Positions 7,639 through 15,616 of a DNA stretch of 64,000 nt are shown piece by piece. Source of the stretch: Actinomadura mexicana (GTDB taxonomy: Bacteria; Actinomycetota; Actinomycetes; Streptosporangiales; Streptosporangiaceae); the NCBI RefSeq assembly GCF_900188105.1, contig NZ_FZNP01000008.1, positions 370,054 to 434,053 on the forward strand. Direction: 5' to 3'. A program made the translations under genes and the position numbers. The notes under the pieces were generated by a model. The model was not told where the DNA came from. It did no database searches and worked only from the letters and a program-made list of their open reading frames with translations. Positions within the stretch are counted from its first letter, which is position 1, and every line of letters begins with the position of its first letter.

Positions 7639-8106
7639 TCAGAGTCCGGCGAGCGCCTTGCGGTACTCGTCGATGTCGCGTGCGTCCGGGATCGCGTTCA
7701 CGACCTTCCAGCGGACCACGCCCTCGGTGTCGATGATGAAGGTGCCGCGCAGTGCCACGCCCTTGGCCTCGTCGAACACGCCGTAGCGCTGCGCCGTCCC
7801 GCCGTGCGGCCAGAAGTCGGCCAGCAGTGGGAAGCGGAAGCCCTCCTGGTCGGACCAGGCCCGCAGCGTGAACATCGAGTCGACCGAGACCGCGAGCACC
7901 TGCACGTCCGCGCCGGCCCCGGCGACGAGGCCGGACAGCTCGTCGCGCAGCGCGCACAGCTCGCCGGTGCAGACGCCGCTGAACGCCAGCGGGTAGAACA
8001 CCAGCAGGACGTTCCTGCCGCCGCGGAAGTCCGACAGTCTCACCGGGGCGCCGTGCTGGTCCTTCAGCTCGAAGTCCGGCGCGGCGTCGCCTACGTTGAC
8101 CGACAA
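7639..8106 (-). CDS. ahpE: AhpE-type one-cysteine peroxiredoxin
   Basis: 155 residues from a TTG start with GGAG eight bases upstream, matching the roughly 153-residue mycobacterial AhpE. It reduces peroxides through a peroxidatic cysteine. The motif FYPLAFSGVC places Cys46 with Pro39 and Ser43 (the Pxxx(S/T)xxC signature), and the later FPLLADFWPHG and GTFIIDTEG segments are AhpE-like. Cys51 follows in CTGELC; M. tuberculosis AhpE has no Cys there, so an intramolecular disulfide as in PrxQ enzymes is possible. The gene follows DUF3052, a conserved actinobacterial pairing near aceE. Confidence 0.88.
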   Translation of the reverse strand: MSVNVGDAAPDFELKDQHGAPVRLSDFRGGRNVLLVFYPLAFSGVCTGELCALRDELSGLVAGAGADVQVLAVSVDSMFTLRAWSDQEGFRFPLLADFWPHGGTAQRYGVFDEAKGVALRGTFIIDTEGVVRWKVVNAIPDARDIDEYRKALAGL

Positions 8107-8126
8107 AAGCGTCTCCAGCCCCGGCG

Positions 8127-8555
8127 CTACTTGTGGCCCTTGGGCGCGACAAGCCGCGTGCCGGACCACTCCCTGGCGGCGCTGACGCTGCTGGTCTGCG
8201 ACAGGCCGGCGGTCTGCGCGGCCTCGCCGATGTCGCTCGGCTCGACGTGCCCGTCGCGGCCCGCCTTCGGCGTCAGCAGCCAGATGTTGCCGCCGCCGGC
8301 GAGCGGGATCATGGCGTCGGTCAAGCCCTCGAACAGGTCACCGTCCTCCTCGCGCCACCACAGCAGCACGATGTCGACCACGTCTTCGTAGTCCTCGTCG
8401 ACCAGCTCGTTCCCCGTGAGCTCCTCGACGGAGCGGCGGAGCTCCTCGTCGACGTCCTCGTCGTAGCCGATCTCCTGCACCACCTGGCCCGCCTTCAGGC
8501 CGAGCCGTTCGGCCAGGCTGCGCTCAGACTGCGCCTGACCCGCGGTCGCGCTCAC
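8127..8555 (-). CDS. DUF3052 family protein
   Basis: 142 residues; the GTG start is set by AGGAGG seven bases upstream. The protein is acidic with the conserved core (LAERLGLKAGQVVQEIGYD, DEDYEDVVDIVLLWWREEDG, GGNIWLLTPKAG) seen in the actinobacterial DUF3052 family (M. tuberculosis Rv2239c type). No catalytic motif is evident. It is first in an operon with ahpE and shares the aceE neighbourhood found in mycobacteria, suggesting a link with redox or central carbon metabolism; function is unknown. Confidence 0.88.
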   Translation of the reverse strand: MSATAGQAQSERSLAERLGLKAGQVVQEIGYDEDVDEELRRSVEELTGNELVDEDYEDVVDIVLLWWREEDGDLFEGLTDAMIPLAGGGNIWLLTPKAGRDGHVEPSDIGEAAQTAGLSQTSSVSAAREWSGTRLVAPKGHK

Positions 8556-8660
8556 GAAAGTCCTCCTATTGTCGTCAGTCCGCACGGTCCGTGCCCGTAT
8601 GGCTCTCGGCCCCCCGGGACGGGAGGCCCGTCCGCACCTGTGCGGTGTTTGCGGGACAGT

Positions 8661-8688
8661 CCACACAAGTGTGGGCCCCTTGCGCAAG
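8661..8688. promoter_or_regulatory. Two palindromes upstream of DUF3052-ahpE
   Basis: CCACAC-AA-GTGTGG (8661-8674) and CTTGCGCAAG (8679-8688) lie about 105-135 bases before the DUF3052 start. Read on the minus strand, both contain CACTTG, so the pair could bind one regulator in tandem. Candidate operators only. Confidence 0.4.
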
Positions 8689-8837
8689 TGTCTTCCCGGC
8701 TTTTGGTGGCCCCATTGGCCCGATTACGAAGATCCCCGTCACAGGACGCCAACCCATCGTCACCCTCAGGCGGTTCTCGCTGCTCATTCCCGCCCCCTGA
8801 AGGGAGACGGCCTCCGGCATCCCCCGGTCCACGCTAC

Positions 8838-9245
8838 TCAACCTTTGAGAAAGGACAACCGGACCTGCCTGTCAGGGTTGTCAACGTTGAGGTCGACCAG
8901 GGCCACCGACTGCCAGGTCCCCAGTGCGAGCCGCCCGCCCGTGACCGGGAGGGTCGCGAACGGCGGCACCAGCGCGGGCATGACGTGCGAGCGCCCGTGC
9001 CCGGGCGACCCGTGCGCGTGTCGCCAGCGGTCGTCCGCCGGCAGCAGGTCCCCCAGTGCCGCGAGCAGGTCGTCGTCGCTCCCGGAGCCCAGTTCGATGA
9101 CGGCCACGCCGGCGGTGGCGTGCGGGACGAAGACGTGCAGCAGCCCGTCGCCGCCCGCCGACGCGGCGAAACGCTCGCATTCCGCCGTGATGTCGTGCAC
9201 GGCCTCGCCGGTACCGGTTGCCACCCGGACCACGGTGCTCTCCAT
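8838..9245 (-). CDS. YjbQ/UPF0047 family protein
   Basis: 135 residues, full length for the family. The family pattern VFVPHATAGVAVIE, a later HGSPGHGRSHVMPAL segment and LGTWQSVALVDLN are all visible; the conserved His residues form a metal or substrate site. Members have been reported to have weak thiamine-phosphate synthase activity, but the physiological role is unsettled. It is transcribed toward, but separated by about 280 bp from, the DUF3052 gene. Confidence 0.88.
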   Translation of the reverse strand: MESTVVRVATGTGEAVHDITAECERFAASAGGDGLLHVFVPHATAGVAVIELGSGSDDDLLAALGDLLPADDRWRHAHGSPGHGRSHVMPALVPPFATLPVTGGRLALGTWQSVALVDLNVDNPDRQVRLSFLKG

Positions 9246-9318
9246 GATCCCGTGTGTACCCCGTCCGCGGCCCCGGACGCATCCGCGCCCGGTCGGATCC
9301 GCGGCCGGCGCCGCACGG

Positions 9319-9516
9319 CTAGCGGGACGCCTTCGCGCGCGGCTCGACGACCGCGTCCGGCCCCGGGTAGACCAGCCCCTCGTGGCCGTCGTCGAAGCGG
9401 ACCAGGAAGGGCGGGCCGCCGTCCGGGCCCCGCACCTCGACGATCTCGCCGGTCCGGTCGGGCTGCCCCACCACGTTGCCGTGGACGTGCAGCCGGTCTC
9501 CGATCCTTCCGTTCAT
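9319..9516 (-). CDS. DUF1918 domain protein
   Basis: 65 residues from the ATG preceded by a GGTGGAAGG ribosome-binding site; an upstream in-frame start at 9570 lacks one. The compact beta-rich sequence (GDRLHVHGNVVGQPDRTGEI, PFLVRFDDGHEGLVYPGPDA) is typical of DUF1918, a small SH3-like fold found in actinobacteria. Function is unknown. It lies upstream of YjbQ in the same direction and divergent from aceE. Confidence 0.8.
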   Translation of the reverse strand: MNGRIGDRLHVHGNVVGQPDRTGEIVEVRGPDGGPPFLVRFDDGHEGLVYPGPDAVVEPRAKASR

Positions 9517-9836
9517 CCTTCCACCCCCAAGCTCGCTCGCCCGCCGCCGGGGACGGACCGCGCCGGGCATGTGAGCACTCGTTCGCTCCCCGCCTCATAC
9601 GTTCCCCGTACTCCGCCGGAGGGAATCTCCCAGCCGAGTGAAAAAGGGCGGTTCCACCGGGTCGGTTCCCCTCCTGACCGGGGAGGATGGTTACTGGTTG
9701 GTAGAGATGCGTTAGCCGTGATAACCGGCGACGATGGATCACGAACCATGGCGACGAACAGTCTGCCGGGACCGGCGGCCTCCCGCGCGGCGGCCCAGGT
9801 CTGACCAGCAAAGACGGTAAGGACAGAGGGGACCCC
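9517..9836. other. 320-bp divergent region before aceE
   Basis: No convincing gene. It is lower in GC than its surroundings and holds a TTACTGGTTGGTAGAGATGCG stretch near 9690 followed by GTGATAACC. These may contain promoter elements for aceE (TTGGTA about 16 bases before GATAAC). The leader after that has no hairpin I would call a terminator. Confidence 0.4.
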
Positions 9837-12626
9837 GTGGCTTCCGGACGTCAACGCTTTTCGATCATCAGCGACGGGCTGCCGAGCCAGCTGCCCGACA
9901 TCAACCCGGACGAGACCCGGGAGTGGCTGGAGTCGCTGGACACGGTCATCAAGACCGAGGGCCGCGGCAGGGCGCGCTACGTGATGCTGCGGCTCCTGGA
10001 AAGGGCGCGAGAGCTGCAGGTCGGGGTACCCGGCCTGCGCAGCACCGACTTCATCAACACGATCCCGCCGGAGTCCGAGCCCTGGTTCCCCGGCGACGAG
10101 CACGTGGAGCGGCGCATCCGCGCCTACATCCGCTGGAACGCCGCGATCATGGTGTCGCGGGCGAACCGCCCCGAGCTCGGCGTCGGCGGCCACATCGCCA
10201 CCTACGCCTCCGCCGCCTCGCTCTACGAGGTGGGGTTCAACCACTTCTTCCGCGGCAAGGACCACGGCGAGTCCGGCGACCAGGTGTTCCTCCAGGGCCA
10301 CGCGGCGCCCGGCATCTACGCGCGCGCCTTCCTCGAAGGACGGCTGCCCGAGGAGAAGCTCGACGGGTTCCGCCAGGAGCACTCCCACCCCGGCGGCGGC
10401 CTGTCGTCCTACCCGCACCCGCGGCTCATGCCGGACTTCTGGGAGTTCCCCACGGTGTCCATGGGCCTGACCGCGATCGACTCGGTGTACCAGGCCCGGT
10501 TCAACCGGTACCTGTACAACCGCAAGATCAAGGACACGTCCCGCTCGCACGTGTGGGCGTTCCTCGGCGACGGCGAGATGGGCGAGCCGGAGTCGCTCGG
10601 CGCGATCGGCCTCGCCGCCCGCGAGGAGCTCGACAACCTCACCTTCGTCGTCAACTGCAACCTGCAGCAGCTCGACGGCCCGGTGCGCGGCAACGGGAAG
10701 ATCATCCAGGAGCTGGAGTCGTTCTTCCGCGGCGCCGGCTGGAACGTCATCAAGGTCATCTGGGGCCGCGACTGGGACCCGCTGCTCGCGCAGGACGTCG
10801 ACGGCGTCCTGGTCAACCAGATGAACACCACGCCCGACGGCCAGTTCCAGACGTTCTCCGTCGAGTCCGGCGAGTACATCCGGGAGAAGTTCTTCGGCGA
10901 CGACCCGCGGCTGCGCAAGATCGTCCAGCACCTGTCGGACGACGACCTGCGCAAGCTGTCGCGCGGCGGGCACGACTACCGCAAGGTGTACGCGGCGTTC
11001 AAGTCGGCCCGCGAGCACGTCGGGCAGCCGACAGTGATCCTCGCGCACACCATCAAGGGCTGGACGCTCGGCTCGGACTTCGAGGCCCGCAACGCCACCC
11101 ACCAGATGAAGAAGCTCACCAAGGCCGAGCTGAAGGAGTTCCGGGACCGCCTCTACCTGGACATCCCCGACTCGGCGCTGGAGGCGCCGCTGCCGCCCTA
11201 CTACCACCCGGGCGAGGACTCCGAAGAGATCCAGTACATGCGCGAGCGGCGCGCCGCCCTCGGCGGTTTCCTGCCGAAGCGGGTCGTGCGCGCCAAGACG
11301 CTCAAACTGCCCGGCGACCCCGTCTACAGCGAGCTGAAGAAGGGGTCCGGCAAGCAGAACATCGCGACGACCATGGCGTTCGTCCGGCTGCTCAAGGACC
11401 TGATCAAGGACGAGAACATCGGCGCCCGGTTCGTCCCGATCGCCCCGGACGAGTACCGCACGTTCGGCATGGACTCGCTGTTCCCCACGTCCAAGATCTA
11501 CTCGCCGCACGGGCAGACCTACGACGCCGTGGACCGCAAGCTGCTGCTGTCGTACAAGGAGGCCGAAAGCGGCCAGATGCTCCACGAGGGCATCAGCGAG
11601 GCGGGCTCGATGGCGTCCACCATCGCGGCGGCCACCGCCTACGCCACGCACGGCGAGCACATGATCCCGGTCTACATCTTCTACTCGATGTTCGGGTTCC
11701 AGCGGACCGGCGACCAGATGTGGGCGCTCGGCGACCAGATGGGCCGCGGGTTCCTGCTCGGCGCCACCGCCGGCCGCACCACGCTCACCGGTGAGGGCCT
11801 CCAGCACGCCGACGGCCACTCCCCGCTGCTCGCGGCGTCCAACCCCGCGTGCGTCCACTACGACCCGACGTGGGCCTTCGAGCTGGCCCACATCGTCAAG
11901 AACGCGCTGCGCCGCATGTACGGGTCGTCCGAGGAGCACCCGAACGGCGAGGACGTCTTCTACTACCTCACCGTCTACAACGAGCCGTACCAGCAGCCCG
12001 CCGAGCCCGAGAACCTCGACGTCGATGGGCTCCTCAAGGGCCTGTACCGGCACCGGGCCGCCCCGGAGGTCGCCTCCGGGAACGGCGAGGCCCCGCGGGC
12101 GCAGATCCTCGCCTCGGGCGTCGGCGGCCGGTGGGCCCTCGAAGCGCAGCGCCTGCTCGCCGAGGACTGGGGCGTCGCCGCGGACGTGTGGTCGGCCACG
12201 TCGTGGAACGAGCTGGCCCGCGAGGCCCGCGAGTGCGACGACTGGAACCTGCTGAACCCCGACGCCGAGCAGCGCGTCCCCTACGTCAGCCGGACGCTCG
12301 ACAACGTCGCCGGGCCGATCGTCGCGGTGTCGGACTACATGCGCGCCGTGCCCGACCAGATCGCGCCGTGGGTGCACGGGGACTACACCTCGCTCGGCAC
12401 GGACGGGTTCGGGTTCTCCGACACCCGCGCCGCCGCCCGCCGCTTCTTCAACGTGGACGCCGCGTCGATCGTCCTCGCGGTGCTCACCCGCCTCGCCCGC
12501 CACGGCGAGGTCAAGCCGGAGACCCTGACGGAGGCGATCCAGCGCTACCGGCTGGACGCCGCCGTCAGCGACGTCTTCGCGGGCGGCGTCGGCAGCGCCG
12601 AGAGCAACACCGGCGGCGACGCGTAG
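9837..12626 (+). CDS. aceE: Pyruvate dehydrogenase E1 component, homodimeric
   Basis: 929 residues, the length of actinobacterial AceE. It decarboxylates pyruvate with thiamine diphosphate and reductively acetylates the lipoyl domain of E2, feeding acetyl-CoA to the TCA cycle and fatty-acid synthesis. The ThDP motif runs from GDG (about residue 244, FLGDGEMGEPES) to NCN (about 273). The transketolase-like N-terminal segment SHPGGGLSSYPHPRLMPDFWEF and the central GATAGRTTLTGEGLQHADGH segment are diagnostic. GTG start after GAGGGG. Monocistronic with a terminator five bases downstream. No E2 or E3 genes in the window. Confidence 0.97.
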   Translation: MASGRQRFSIISDGLPSQLPDINPDETREWLESLDTVIKTEGRGRARYVMLRLLERARELQVGVPGLRSTDFINTIPPESEPWFPGDEHVERRIRAYIRWNAAIMVSRANRPELGVGGHIATYASAASLYEVGFNHFFRGKDHGESGDQVFLQGHAAPGIYARAFLEGRLPEEKLDGFRQEHSHPGGGLSSYPHPRLMPDFWEFPTVSMGLTAIDSVYQARFNRYLYNRKIKDTSRSHVWAFLGDGEMGEPESLGAIGLAAREELDNLTFVVNCNLQQLDGPVRGNGKIIQELESFFRGAGWNVIKVIWGRDWDPLLAQDVDGVLVNQMNTTPDGQFQTFSVESGEYIREKFFGDDPRLRKIVQHLSDDDLRKLSRGGHDYRKVYAAFKSAREHVGQPTVILAHTIKGWTLGSDFEARNATHQMKKLTKAELKEFRDRLYLDIPDSALEAPLPPYYHPGEDSEEIQYMRERRAALGGFLPKRVVRAKTLKLPGDPVYSELKKGSGKQNIATTMAFVRLLKDLIKDENIGARFVPIAPDEYRTFGMDSLFPTSKIYSPHGQTYDAVDRKLLLSYKEAESGQMLHEGISEAGSMASTIAAATAYATHGEHMIPVYIFYSMFGFQRTGDQMWALGDQMGRGFLLGATAGRTTLTGEGLQHADGHSPLLAASNPACVHYDPTWAFELAHIVKNALRRMYGSSEEHPNGEDVFYYLTVYNEPYQQPAEPENLDVDGLLKGLYRHRAAPEVASGNGEAPRAQILASGVGGRWALEAQRLLAEDWGVAADVWSATSWNELAREARECDDWNLLNPDAEQRVPYVSRTLDNVAGPIVAVSDYMRAVPDQIAPWVHGDYTSLGTDGFGFSDTRAAARRFFNVDAASIVLAVLTRLARHGEVKPETLTEAIQRYRLDAAVSDVFAGGVGSAESNTGGDA

Positions 12627-12630
12627 TTTC

Positions 12631-12650
12631 CCAGGGGGGCGACCCCCTGG
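12631..12650 (+). terminator. aceE terminator
   Basis: CCAGGGGG-GCGA-CCCCCTGG, a perfect 8-bp stem with a 4-base loop, starting five bases after the aceE stop codon. Confidence 0.7.
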
Positions 12651-12857
12651 AACCCCCGTTGCGAGCCGGGCGATCCTCACGTCACAGTGCGGGTCTCCGT
12701 GCCCGTGCGGGTTGCTGTCGTGTCGCTGCGGTCGCCCGGCTCGACGGGTCGTGCGACCTCCAGGCGCTCAGAGCGCCTTCCGGCCGCCCGACCCGCGCTG
12801 GTGGCTGAGGTTCGGACGGTGGTGATCGCGGAGGTGCAGGCCGCGATCACACGAGTG

Positions 12858-12889
12858 AAGGGGCCCCGGGGTTCATCCCGGGGCCCCTT
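12858..12889. terminator. Bidirectional hairpin between aceE and the VOC gene
   Basis: A perfect 13-bp inverted repeat (12858-12870, 12877-12889; arm AAGGGGCCCCGGG) with a 6-base loop in the convergent space, ending in TTCCTC. It is 12 bases beyond the VOC gene stop and probably terminates that operon. Confidence 0.75.
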
Positions 12890-12901
12890 CCTCGTCCGGC
12901 G

Positions 12902-13276
12902 TCAGGCCGCCGGGGGCGTGAAGACGCCGAAGGTGTTGCCCGACGGGTCCTGCAAGTAGGCGAACGTGAGGCCGTTGCTGTTGGTCATGGCGGGCATGGC
13001 GACCTTGCCGCCGGACTTCACGGTCTGGTCGCAGACGGCGTCGACGTCCTCCACGAGGACCAGGAACATCGCGTGGTTGCGGGACGCGTCCGGCTCGTGG
13101 GAGATGCCGCCGGACGGCGCGTCGGCGTCCGGGTACCTGACCAGGTCGTAGCCGTCACCGTCCGGGTCGATCGCGAACTTCCAGCCGAACATGTCGCCGT
13201 AGAAGCGGCGGGCCTCCTCCGGCGCGTCGGTGCCCACCTGGAACCACGTGACGGTGTTGAACGCGGGAACAGTCAT
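12902..13276 (-). CDS. VOC (glyoxalase/dioxygenase-like) family protein
   Basis: 124 residues. The paired beta-alpha-beta-beta-beta modules of the vicinal-oxygen-chelate fold are visible: TVTWFQVGTDAPEEARRFYGDMFGW at the N-terminus and FAYLQDPSGNTFGVFTP at the C-terminus. Metal-ligand residues are not clearly conserved, so it may be a binding or resistance protein rather than an enzyme. Its ATG overlaps the stop of the upstream ATPase-fold gene (ATGA), and GAAGGAGAGG within that gene is its ribosome-binding site. Confidence 0.82.
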   Translation of the reverse strand: MTVPAFNTVTWFQVGTDAPEEARRFYGDMFGWKFAIDPDGDGYDLVRYPDADAPSGGISHEPDASRNHAMFLVLVEDVDAVCDQTVKSGGKVAMPAMTNSNGLTFAYLQDPSGNTFGVFTPPAA

Positions 13277-13749
13277 TGATCCTCTCCTTCGAACGCTGCT
13301 GGCACCAGCGTGGAAGAGTCCCGCGACAGCCCCCTGTCGGAGTTTTCGAACGAGTTCTCGAAGCCGAACTCAACCCACACGACCGTGCGGTCCCCGTCCG
13401 CCCGGAACCCCCAGCGCTTCGAGAGAGCTTCGACGATCCTCATCCCGCGCCCGGTCTCGGTGCCGTCTTCCCCCTGGACGTGAGGGCGCCTACCGGCCGC
13501 CCCGTCGTCGGCGACCTCCAAGCGGTGAATACCCGCTCCGGCCAGCAGGCTAACCGTCACCCAGCCGCCGTCACCGGAGGCCGTGTGGGTGATGGCGTTG
13601 CAGACGGTCTCGCTCCCGACCGTCATCAGATCGTCCAACCCCGGATGCCCCGGGGGCAGCATGTCCCGCAGGAACCGCCGCGCGTTCCGGACCGACCGGT
13701 GGACGCCCGGCAGCGTCACCGCGCCGAGCACGACGAGTTCGCCGCTCAT
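13273..13749 (-). CDS. HATPase-fold regulator (RsbW/AbaA-like serine kinase-type)
   Basis: 158 residues from ATG after GTGGCGGGG. The GHKL ATPase boxes are present: N-box SETVCNAITHT (Asn51), DDGAAG (81-86) and GTETGRGMRIVEAL (96-109). There is no histidine-kinase dimerisation domain, so it belongs to the anti-sigma/HATPase_c group abundant in actinomycetes. These genes commonly sit beside XRE/DUF397 pairs, as here across the divergent promoter. Likely a regulator of development or secondary metabolism; partner unknown. Confidence 0.85.
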   Translation of the reverse strand: MSGELVVLGAVTLPGVHRSVRNARRFLRDMLPPGHPGLDDLMTVGSETVCNAITHTASGDGGWVTVSLLAGAGIHRLEVADDGAAGRRPHVQGEDGTETGRGMRIVEALSKRWGFRADGDRTVVWVEFGFENSFENSDRGLSRDSSTLVPAAFEGEDQ

Positions 13750-13907
13750 CACCCCGCCACCCACGACACTCCGCGCCGGGCCGCGGGGCGCGGCGCCTCC
13801 CGCCCTGGCAGGGTCATTCTCGTCTCGGGCGCTCCCATCGTGCGCCTCCCTTCGATTCGGAGTCGCCCGCCACACTCACCGTCCGAAGTCCTCGTGTCAC
13901 GGGGTCT

Positions 13908-13930
13908 GAACGTTCTCCGACTGAACGTTC
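13908..13930. promoter_or_regulatory. Two GAACGTTC palindromes 15 bp apart
   Basis: The identical 10-mer CTGAACGTTC occurs at 13906-13915 and 13921-13930, each holding the 8-bp palindrome GAACGTTC. Spacing is about 1.5 helical turns. They lie 54 bases before the XRE start and about 160 bases from the ATPase-fold gene, so they may be operator sites for the XRE protein. Confidence 0.5.
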
Positions 13931-13983
13931 AATCGGCCACCATTCCGTGTACGGATCGCCACACTCGGTGACACCCTTGGAGG

Positions 13984-14838
13984 ATGCCTTCCGGGAACGC
14001 TCCCACCGTTCGCCAGCGCCGGATCGGCTCGGCGCTCCGCAAAGCCCGCGACCGCCACAACCTCACCGTCGCCACGGTGGCCCGCCGCTTCGGCCGCTCG
14101 CAGGGCTGGATGAGCATGGTCGAGAACGGCCTCCAGGCCATCGCCCCCGACGAACTCGCCGACTTACTCGACTTCTACGAGATCGAGGACGGCCCCCTCC
14201 GCGAGTCCCTCCTCCACCTCGCCACCCACAAACCCGGCACATGGGAACGGGCATACGAGGACAGGATCTCGGCCGCCGCACTCGACCTGGCCAGCTTGGA
14301 GGAGGATTCCGCCGAGATTCGGACCTTCCAGTCCAATATCGTCCCGGGGCTCCTCCAGAATTCCGAGTACGCCCGAAAGATCATCGCGCTGGGAAACGCC
14401 GGAACCCCGCGAAAGATCAAGCAACTGGTCGACTTTCGCATATCCCGCCAGCGGGTACTGAGCCGCCCTGACCCGCCCCGCTACGTGCCGATCATCGCGG
14501 AGGCCGTACTTCACAATCAGGTCGGCGGCGATGCCGCCATCATGCTCGCGCAGATTCAGAGGCTGGCTGGAGCCGCTCGGCTTGATCACGTCGAACTTCG
14601 CGTACTGCCCAGCACGGCGAGCGAGTACCTCGGGCTCATCACGCCGTTCCATCTCCTCTCGCTGCGCCCACCTGGACGGCTCACTGTGTGCGTGGGCGAT
14701 CAGCTCACCAAAAGCGTCTTCGTAGAGGACGAGAACGAGGTCGCAGCCCATGAGGAGATCTACGAACGGCTGCTCTCAGCGTCCCTGAGTAGGACCGCTT
14801 CGCTGAAGCTCATCCACGAGATAGCGTCACGACCATGA
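13984..14838 (+). CDS. XRE-family regulator with DUF5753 (Scr1/WhiJ-like)
   Basis: 284 residues. The helix-turn-helix occupies about 12-70 (RRIGSALRKARDRHNLTV, ARRFGRSQGWMSMVENG) and the effector-like DUF5753 domain about 95-280 (RTFQSNIVPGLLQNSEYARKI is the family hallmark). It overlaps by ATGA with the following DUF397 gene. Such pairs control development and antibiotic production in Streptomyces, often with a GHKL ATPase nearby. The GGAGG sequence directly abuts the ATG, an unusually short spacing, so the start could be a few codons different or leaderless. Clear family, target unknown. Confidence 0.92.
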   Translation: MPSGNAPTVRQRRIGSALRKARDRHNLTVATVARRFGRSQGWMSMVENGLQAIAPDELADLLDFYEIEDGPLRESLLHLATHKPGTWERAYEDRISAAALDLASLEEDSAEIRTFQSNIVPGLLQNSEYARKIIALGNAGTPRKIKQLVDFRISRQRVLSRPDPPRYVPIIAEAVLHNQVGGDAAIMLAQIQRLAGAARLDHVELRVLPSTASEYLGLITPFHLLSLRPPGRLTVCVGDQLTKSVFVEDENEVAAHEEIYERLLSASLSRTASLKLIHEIASRP

Positions 14839-15041
14839 ACACCCCCGAATCGACCCGGGCCCACTGGCGCAAGAGCACCCATAGCGGCGCTCACGAGAAT
14901 GAATGCGTAGAGGTCGCCGCTCTCGACGGCCGCATCGGCATCCGCGACAGCAAGAACCCCACCGCCGGAAACCTCACCCTCACCCGCCGACACTTCACCA
15001 GCCTCTTGGCCCAGCTGGCTTCGCAGCCGTCGGGTGGGTGA
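14835..15041 (+). CDS. DUF397 (BldB-like) protein
   Basis: 68 residues, typical DUF397: an N-terminal HWRKSTHSGAHENECVEVA motif and the GIRDSKNPTAGNLTLTRRHF core. Partner of the upstream XRE/DUF5753 regulator, with which it overlaps by four bases and is probably coupled. In WhiJ-type systems the small protein is thought to relieve repression by the DNA-binding partner. Expected cytoplasmic. Confidence 0.92.
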   Translation: MNTPESTRAHWRKSTHSGAHENECVEVAALDGRIGIRDSKNPTAGNLTLTRRHFTSLLAQLASQPSGG

Positions 15042-15153
15042 GGCTGCCCCGGCCTACCTGGCGTCCAGAAGATGCGTTAGGCCGTGCTCGACAGCACCAC
15101 TGCCATAAGACGATCTCGCGGTTTTCAGAGCGTTGCCGGATCGGGCTGGCCGG

Positions 15154-15546
15154 TCAGTCCTCCTGCTCGGCGCTCTGGGCGATGCGGACGCCCGCTTCGA
15201 CGGCCTCCTCCCAGGTCGGGTACTCACCGTCGAAGTCGGTCGGGCCGTCCCGGCTGCCGTCGACGTACATGCCGCCCTGCCACTCGGTCTCTGCGATCTG
15301 CTCCTCGAACTCCGCGGGGCGCTGTACCCATTCCAGCGGCCAGACCGGCATCATGACGCGCACCAGCCACCGATTCGCGATCTTGAGGCGGAAGGACCAC
15401 TCCTCCGCGCCGTCGGCGTCCGGCTCGTGTTCCACATCGGAGACGATGACACCACGCCGCTCCAGCTCGGCCACATAGGCGAGCACGTTGGCCGCCACGT
15501 CGGTGTTCACATCGGCCGACGCCATGAAGTCCTCGACTCTCAGCAT
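15154..15546 (-). CDS. Hypothetical acidic protein
   Basis: 130 residues from an ATG preceded by AAGGATC. The protein is acidic, has no signal peptide or membrane helix, and is Trp-rich (EEWSFRLKIANRWLVRVMMPVWPLEWVQRP). Its third-position base use is less extreme than in the neighbours but is still coding-like. I do not recognise a family. It is convergent with the DUF397 gene and lies just before a two-component pair on the same strand. Confidence 0.6.
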   Translation of the reverse strand: MLRVEDFMASADVNTDVAANVLAYVAELERRGVIVSDVEHEPDADGAEEWSFRLKIANRWLVRVMMPVWPLEWVQRPAEFEEQIAETEWQGGMYVDGSRDGPTDFDGEYPTWEEAVEAGVRIAQSAEQED

Positions 15547-15616
15547 GATCCTTACGACGTCCGCCCGGCGGCACCCGTTCCAGGCGCGGGAGGTGAAGCT
15601 CCGACGGCCGGCCGGG

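Noticed and set aside
9513..12680. Very long minus-strand open frame opposite aceE (over 1000 codons)
   Set aside because: Shadow of the GC-rich aceE codons: no ribosome-binding site, low-complexity R/G/V/A-rich protein, and the plus-strand gene is unambiguous.
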